Shown here one piece after another: positions 7,331 through 10,117 of a stretch of DNA of 10,117 nucleotides. Both the position numbers and the translations under genes were made by a program. The notes below the pieces were generated by a model that was not told where the DNA came from, did no database searches, and saw only the letters and a list, made by a program, of their open reading frames with translations. Source of the stretch: CAZFMJ01 sp964520045 (GTDB taxonomy: Bacteria; Elusimicrobiota; Elusimicrobia; Elusimicrobiales; CAZFMJ01); the NCBI GenBank assembly GCA_964520045.1, contig CAZFMJ010000089.1, positions 1 to 10,117 on the forward strand. The letters run 5' to 3'. Numbering within the stretch: the stretch's first letter is position 1; every line of letters begins with the position of its first letter.

Positions 7331-7966
7331 TCAACAGAGCCCGTCATGTTTAAAGGAGACGACCAGAATCGAATCTATCACAGGCATTGTGCCGAATAGT
7401 ATTTTTTTTACATATCTGAAAGTATAAAAGACTTGTTTTTTCCACGTAAAATACCGCCAGTCGGCATCTTTCGGATAAACACAGGCATAGCCGTCGTCAT
7501 AGGTTATTTCCCCGCCGCGGATTACATTTGTAAGCGAACTGCCTATGGACACTATCGGGCCGATTACGCCTATTATCCCCTGAGCGTTTTCCTCCGTCCG
7601 CTCCCGCGCCGCAAGCAAAAACTTTGTCGCAGGCGAAAGCCGCTCAAAAGAACCCGGTATTATTTCTATTTCCGGCTCAAAACACCGCTTATATTGTTCC
7701 TGTTTTTCATGCGGCAAGTTTTGTATACGCCCCATTACGGCGTCTAAATTGTAGCCGGTCTCCTCAAATATCCGCGAGCATTCAGCAAGCACGGCCGGAG
7801 AAACCGCGGGAACAGAGGCGATTGGATGTTCCTCGGCAGGCTGTTGTGTATGCCGGCAAAACACCGGCAATTGCCGCAAAGCCGAAGAGTTAAAGCCCAA
7901 ATCGTCGGCAGGCAGGGAATATCCGCGCTGCGCAAATACCGCAAGCAAAAAAACAATTAATTTCAT
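7331..7966 (-). CDS. Exported protein of unknown function
   Basis: I do not recognise this 211-residue protein. It starts MKLIVFLLAVFAQRGYSLPA, a short Sec-type signal peptide with likely cleavage near residues 17-20, so the mature protein should be periplasmic or surface-exposed. No lipobox cysteine directly follows the hydrophobic core. The mature part has five cysteines (37, 63, 95, 162 and the last residue 211), which could form disulfides. A Pro/Ala-rich stretch lies at 43-60 and a glycine-rich hydrophobic segment, GIIGVIGPIVSIGSSL, at 130-145 could insert in a membrane. An aromatic region (W170, Y172, F173, W175, F180, Y181, F183, Y185) lies near the C-terminus. The start is well supported: GGAGGGTGTA immediately precedes the ATG. 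It sits 24 bp after the GT39 gene, so it may be a substrate or partner of the glycosyltransferases; this is inference from position only. Confidence 0.75.
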   Translation of the reverse strand: MKLIVFLLAVFAQRGYSLPADDLGFNSSALRQLPVFCRHTQQPAEEHPIASVPAVSPAVLAECSRIFEETGYNLDAVMGRIQNLPHEKQEQYKRCFEPEIEIIPGSFERLSPATKFLLAARERTEENAQGIIGVIGPIVSIGSSLTNVIRGGEITYDDGYACVYPKDADWRYFTWKKQVFYTFRYVKKILFGTMPVIDSILVVSFKHDGLC

Positions 7967-7990
7967 TACACCCTCCAGCGTATTAATTTT

Positions 7991-9247
7991 TTAGCCGGGA
8001 GAACTCTGGGCTTTATTAACCCAGCCGGCCATGACTGTTCCCGCGAATACCGCCATAATAGGAGTAACCGGCAGTCTATATCTCATCTGGGAAACGCTTA
8101 TTGCGTGGACAGCCGTTAAAACCAGCGGCGGAATAATAAGAATAAACCACTTCCGCCACAACTGTTTGTTAAACCACATCCCCATTATGAATAATACAAA
8201 TAGCGGTAGTTCGGAAAACAGGGATATCAGCAAGAGTAACGTTTTATTGTGCGGCATTTGATGGTCCTGCCGCGGATAAAGCCGCCAAAACTGAAGAAGA
8301 TTATCGGGAATAATGCCGGTTAAAAAGATTTTTGGATTAGTTTTTATGAATTCCAGCGATTTATGAATCATCACTTTGTCGCGCTCCGGTTCCGATGCGC
8401 TTTTAATTGCGGAATACCACTCCTGCCGTTTTAAGGCCATATCCGCGATATCGGTATTAAGCATGTTTTCTTTGTGAAAAACAGTGCCCAGCATAAGATT
8501 ATATCCCCCGTGAAAATCAGGCGCGAACACGTTAAATATTTTGTAATTACGGTATGACCATGAAAGGGGAAGCACCGCTAAGCCTAAAATAAATAAAAAA
8601 GCGAATTTCGCGTTTTTGAAGGATAAATCGGCAAAAAAACGAAAAACACATACGGCTCCGGCAATCAAACCTCCGGTTGAGCGGATCAAGGTCGTTATTC
8701 CAAAAAGCAATCCGGCGGCTAATTTTTTCGCGCCGGTAGTATTATTGCCGGTTTCCAGCCATAAACCTAAAAGCAAAAAAACCATAAAAGGCGTTTCGGT
8801 CATAATTAAGCCGGACCAATAAATCAAGATGGGGTGCGCGGCCGATATCCAGGCGGAAAATACCGCCGGTTTTTCACCGAAGATATTTTTTGTTATCAGA
8901 AAAACCAGCAGGATAATAACGGACCCCAGCAATGCCGCAAACACTCTGCCGGTTTTTATATCTGGCCCGGAAATTTTATATACCGCCGCCAGCAAAAAAG
9001 GCCATCCCGGAGGATAGAATGACGTTAGCCTGCAGCCGCCGGTTTCATCGGCAACGCAGAACTGATTGTTTTCTGAGATTGATGAAGCAAGAGAATGATA
9101 TCCCGCTTCGTCGGGCTGATTTTTATCAAGAGGAGCTAACGCCCAAAAACAGCGGAGAGAAAACCCCGCGAATAACGCCCCCAACAGAAAAATGCCGGTT
9201 TTTGTCAAGCGGCGGGATTTTTTATCCTGTATTTTATTATTGCCCAA
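7991..9247 (-). CDS. GT39/ArnT-like (PMT_2 family) integral membrane glycosyltransferase
   Basis: This 418-residue multi-pass protein has about ten hydrophobic segments, beginning at 17-38. The acidic PDEAGYHSLA motif (45-54, D46 and E47) sits in the first periplasmic loop, where GT-C enzymes keep their catalytic aspartate. YPPGWP (78-83) and MRYRLPVTP (388-396) near the last helices are further hallmarks. Family enzymes transfer a sugar from a polyprenyl-phosphate donor to lipid, glycan or protein on the periplasmic side. The start is TTG at 9247: GGAGGG lies 4-5 bases upstream and no ATG is available before the first helix. This gives a 43-bp overlap with the preceding GT2 gene. A TTG at 9208 (TTGA overlap) would keep the first helix but lacks a close ribosome-binding site. 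The GT2 neighbour plausibly makes the lipid-linked donor. The acceptor is unknown. Confidence 0.83.
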   Translation of the reverse strand: MGNNKIQDKKSRRLTKTGIFLLGALFAGFSLRCFWALAPLDKNQPDEAGYHSLASSISENNQFCVADETGGCRLTSFYPPGWPFLLAAVYKISGPDIKTGRVFAALLGSVIILLVFLITKNIFGEKPAVFSAWISAAHPILIYWSGLIMTETPFMVFLLLGLWLETGNNTTGAKKLAAGLLFGITTLIRSTGGLIAGAVCVFRFFADLSFKNAKFAFLFILGLAVLPLSWSYRNYKIFNVFAPDFHGGYNLMLGTVFHKENMLNTDIADMALKRQEWYSAIKSASEPERDKVMIHKSLEFIKTNPKIFLTGIIPDNLLQFWRLYPRQDHQMPHNKTLLLLISLFSELPLFVLFIMGMWFNKQLWRKWFILIIPPLVLTAVHAISVSQMRYRLPVTPIMAVFAGTVMAGWVNKAQSSPG

Positions 9248-9942
9248 AACACCCTCCAGCCGTCCCGCAAGAAATTTATTTTTTTCCCTTCCGCCCTGCT
9301 TCTGGGCGTATAAACTATAGGCACTTCGGCAAATTTGAAGCCAAGCCTGGCAAATTTACCCTGAAGTTCCCAATCAAAATCAAATCCGTTTGATTCCAGG
9401 GAAATACCGTTGAGCAGGTGTTTTTTAAATACTTTAAACATGGCGCAGCCGTCGCGGAAAGAAGTGCCGTAAAGCAGGTTGAAAAGTTTTGTATAAATAA
9501 ATACGCCCAAATCGACCATGAAACCGTAAATTTTTTCCGCTCCCTTAAGCCGTTGAAATCTCCAATGTTCTTTTCCGTTGATCAAGCGGTAGCCTATTAC
9601 AATATCCGCCGCATTGTTGAGATGCGGACGCAGCAGGTTCGGATAGTCGGAAATGCTGTATTCCAAATCTGCGTCCTGAAAAAACATGATATCGCCGGTT
9701 GCGATTGAAAAACCGGTTTTTATCGCGGCTCCGCGCCCGGCCGGCTTGGCCTCGTAAAAAATCCTAACCCCGGGATTTGCCTCAAATTTTTTGACGCTTT
9801 CCCTCGTGCCGTCGCTGGAATTGCCCTCTATAATTATAATTTCTTTTTCAATTCCGGGCATTGAAAAGGAAAGCAGGTTATTAAGAACCGTTTCCACGGT
9901 GGCCCGCTCATTATATACAGGGAGTATTATTGAAACTTTCAT
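9205..9942 (-). CDS. GT2 family glycosyltransferase, polyprenyl-phosphate sugar synthase (DPM1)-like
   Basis: This 245-residue cytoplasmic GT-A enzyme has the dolichyl-phosphate mannose synthase pattern: VSIILPVYNER (3-13), GNSSDGTRE (40-48), AGRGAAIKTG (68-77), the metal-binding QDADLEY (89-95), a GTSFRDGCAMFK segment (159-170, in place of the usual D.TSGFR), FDFDWEL (187-193) and YTPRSRAEGKKI (211-222). It ends without C-terminal transmembrane helices, as in the short type-III-like synthases. The expected reaction moves a sugar from a nucleotide donor to polyprenyl phosphate at the inner face of the inner membrane. The downstream overlapping GT39 gene would use that product. It is the first gene of the minus-strand block. 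ATG at 9942 has no Shine-Dalgarno sequence; its first bases overlap the end of a 15-codon frame upstream. The sugar is not predictable from sequence. Confidence 0.88.
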   Translation of the reverse strand: MKVSIILPVYNERATVETVLNNLLSFSMPGIEKEIIIIEGNSSDGTRESVKKFEANPGVRIFYEAKPAGRGAAIKTGFSIATGDIMFFQDADLEYSISDYPNLLRPHLNNAADIVIGYRLINGKEHWRFQRLKGAEKIYGFMVDLGVFIYTKLFNLLYGTSFRDGCAMFKVFKKHLLNGISLESNGFDFDWELQGKFARLGFKFAEVPIVYTPRSRAEGKKINFLRDGWRVFWAIIKYRIKNPAA

Positions 9943-9986
9943 GGATTTTGAGGATTCTGTTTTATGTCAATTAAAACTGCCAACAT
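9939..9986 (-). other. Possible 15-residue leader ORF coupled to the GT2 start
   Basis: ATG at 9986 opens the frame MLAVLIDIKQNPQNP, and its TGA overlaps the GT2 ATG as ATGA. The arrangement would allow coupled translation and would compensate for the missing ribosome-binding site of the GT2 gene. The leader ATG itself also lacks a Shine-Dalgarno sequence, so this may be chance. Confidence 0.2.
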
Positions 9987-10021
9987 AATTATATAAATAA
10001 ATCGCGCGCGGCAGTGCGATA

Positions 10022-10052
10022 TTTATATGCCTTTTTGGGTGGGTCCTGTCAA
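10022..10052 (-). promoter_or_regulatory. Candidate sigma-70-type promoter for the minus-strand operon
   Basis: On the minus strand a perfect -35 hexamer TTGACA (10052-10047) is followed after 19 bp by TATAAA (10027-10022). The spacer is longer than the ideal 17 bp; CATATA at 17 bp is a weaker alternative. Initiation near 10015 would leave a 5' untranslated region of about 70 nt before the GT2 ATG. In that leader ACTGCC (10015-10010) can pair with GGCAGT (9981-9976) across an AT-rich loop. No other good promoter is seen before the six genes. Confidence 0.35.
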
Positions 10053-10117
10053 CTCAGTTAAAGAGCCTGTTGCGAAAGTCTGCATAAACCTGTAAAAAAG
10101 TACTATAATACCCTCCG
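10053..10117 (+). promoter_or_regulatory. Right-edge intergenic DNA with a -10-like box and IS-end-like sequence
   Basis: The last 65 bases contain TATAAT at 10104-10109, in TACTATAAT context, with no matching -35 box at 17 bp. They also contain GAGCCTGTTGCGAAAGTC (10063-10080), which resembles the terminal inverted repeats of several insertion-sequence groups as I remember them. A plus-strand gene, perhaps a transposase, could begin just beyond the window. Neither reading is strong. Confidence 0.2.

Noticed and set aside
6780..7427. 215-residue plus-strand frame opposite pfkA
   Set aside because: It is antisense to conserved phosphofructokinase motifs, has S/P-rich shadow composition and no ribosome-binding site.
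8932..9393. 153-residue plus-strand frame opposite the GT39/GT2 junction
   Set aside because: It is opposite two well-supported genes, has no domain, and its composition is typical of antisense translation.
10054..10116. Possible C-terminus (ending YADFRNRLFN) of an upstream minus-strand gene at the right edge
   Set aside because: Twenty open codons are expected by chance, and it overlaps the candidate promoter and IS-like sequence.
1..10117. CRISPR array, tRNA or rRNA genes, toxin-antitoxin or defence modules
   Set aside because: No regularly spaced repeats, cloverleaf sequences, rRNA-conserved strings or defence-type domains were seen on either strand.

Overview
The window looks like ordinary chromosomal DNA from a Gram-negative bacterium that has an outer membrane. 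There are two gene blocks facing each other. The left-edge gene resembles the SprA translocon protein of type IX secretion. Together with the small metabolic and regulatory operon, this fits a Bacteroidota-like or, more likely in my reading, an Elusimicrobiota-like lineage. That placement rests on remembered gene content and has low confidence.

Left block, plus strand. A 5'-truncated gene (3-2513) encodes the C-terminal ~836 residues of a large outer-membrane beta-barrel protein, probably SprA-like. Its stop codon lies inside a 26-nt near-palindrome. A 134-bp non-coding element with perfect 14-bp terminal inverted repeats and an internal palindrome (2547-2680) follows. Then comes a ComF-family phosphoribosyltransferase gene (2703-3461).

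A convergent intergenic region of about 105 bp (3462-3566) holds two hairpins without clear T-tracts.

Right block, minus strand. Six genes read right to left, so tightly packed that they are probably one operon: a GT2 polyprenyl-phosphate sugar synthase-like enzyme (9942-9205), a GT39/ArnT-type membrane glycosyltransferase (9247-7991), an unrecognised exported protein (7966-7331), 6-phosphofructokinase (7288-6188), an RlmB-type rRNA 2'-O-methyltransferase (6191-5442) and a soluble orphan sensor histidine kinase (5420-3567). Junctions are -43, +24, +42, -4 and +21 bp. A candidate promoter lies at 10022-10052.

Working together: the GT2 enzyme would charge a polyprenyl-phosphate carrier with a sugar, and the GT39 enzyme would transfer that sugar to an acceptor on the outer face of the inner membrane. 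The other operon members (glycolysis, rRNA modification, signalling) have no obvious shared pathway, so the linkage may be historical. I see no CRISPR array, tRNA, rRNA, defence system or complete mobile element. The best non-coding signals are the 134-bp repeat element and an insertion-sequence-like end near the right edge.
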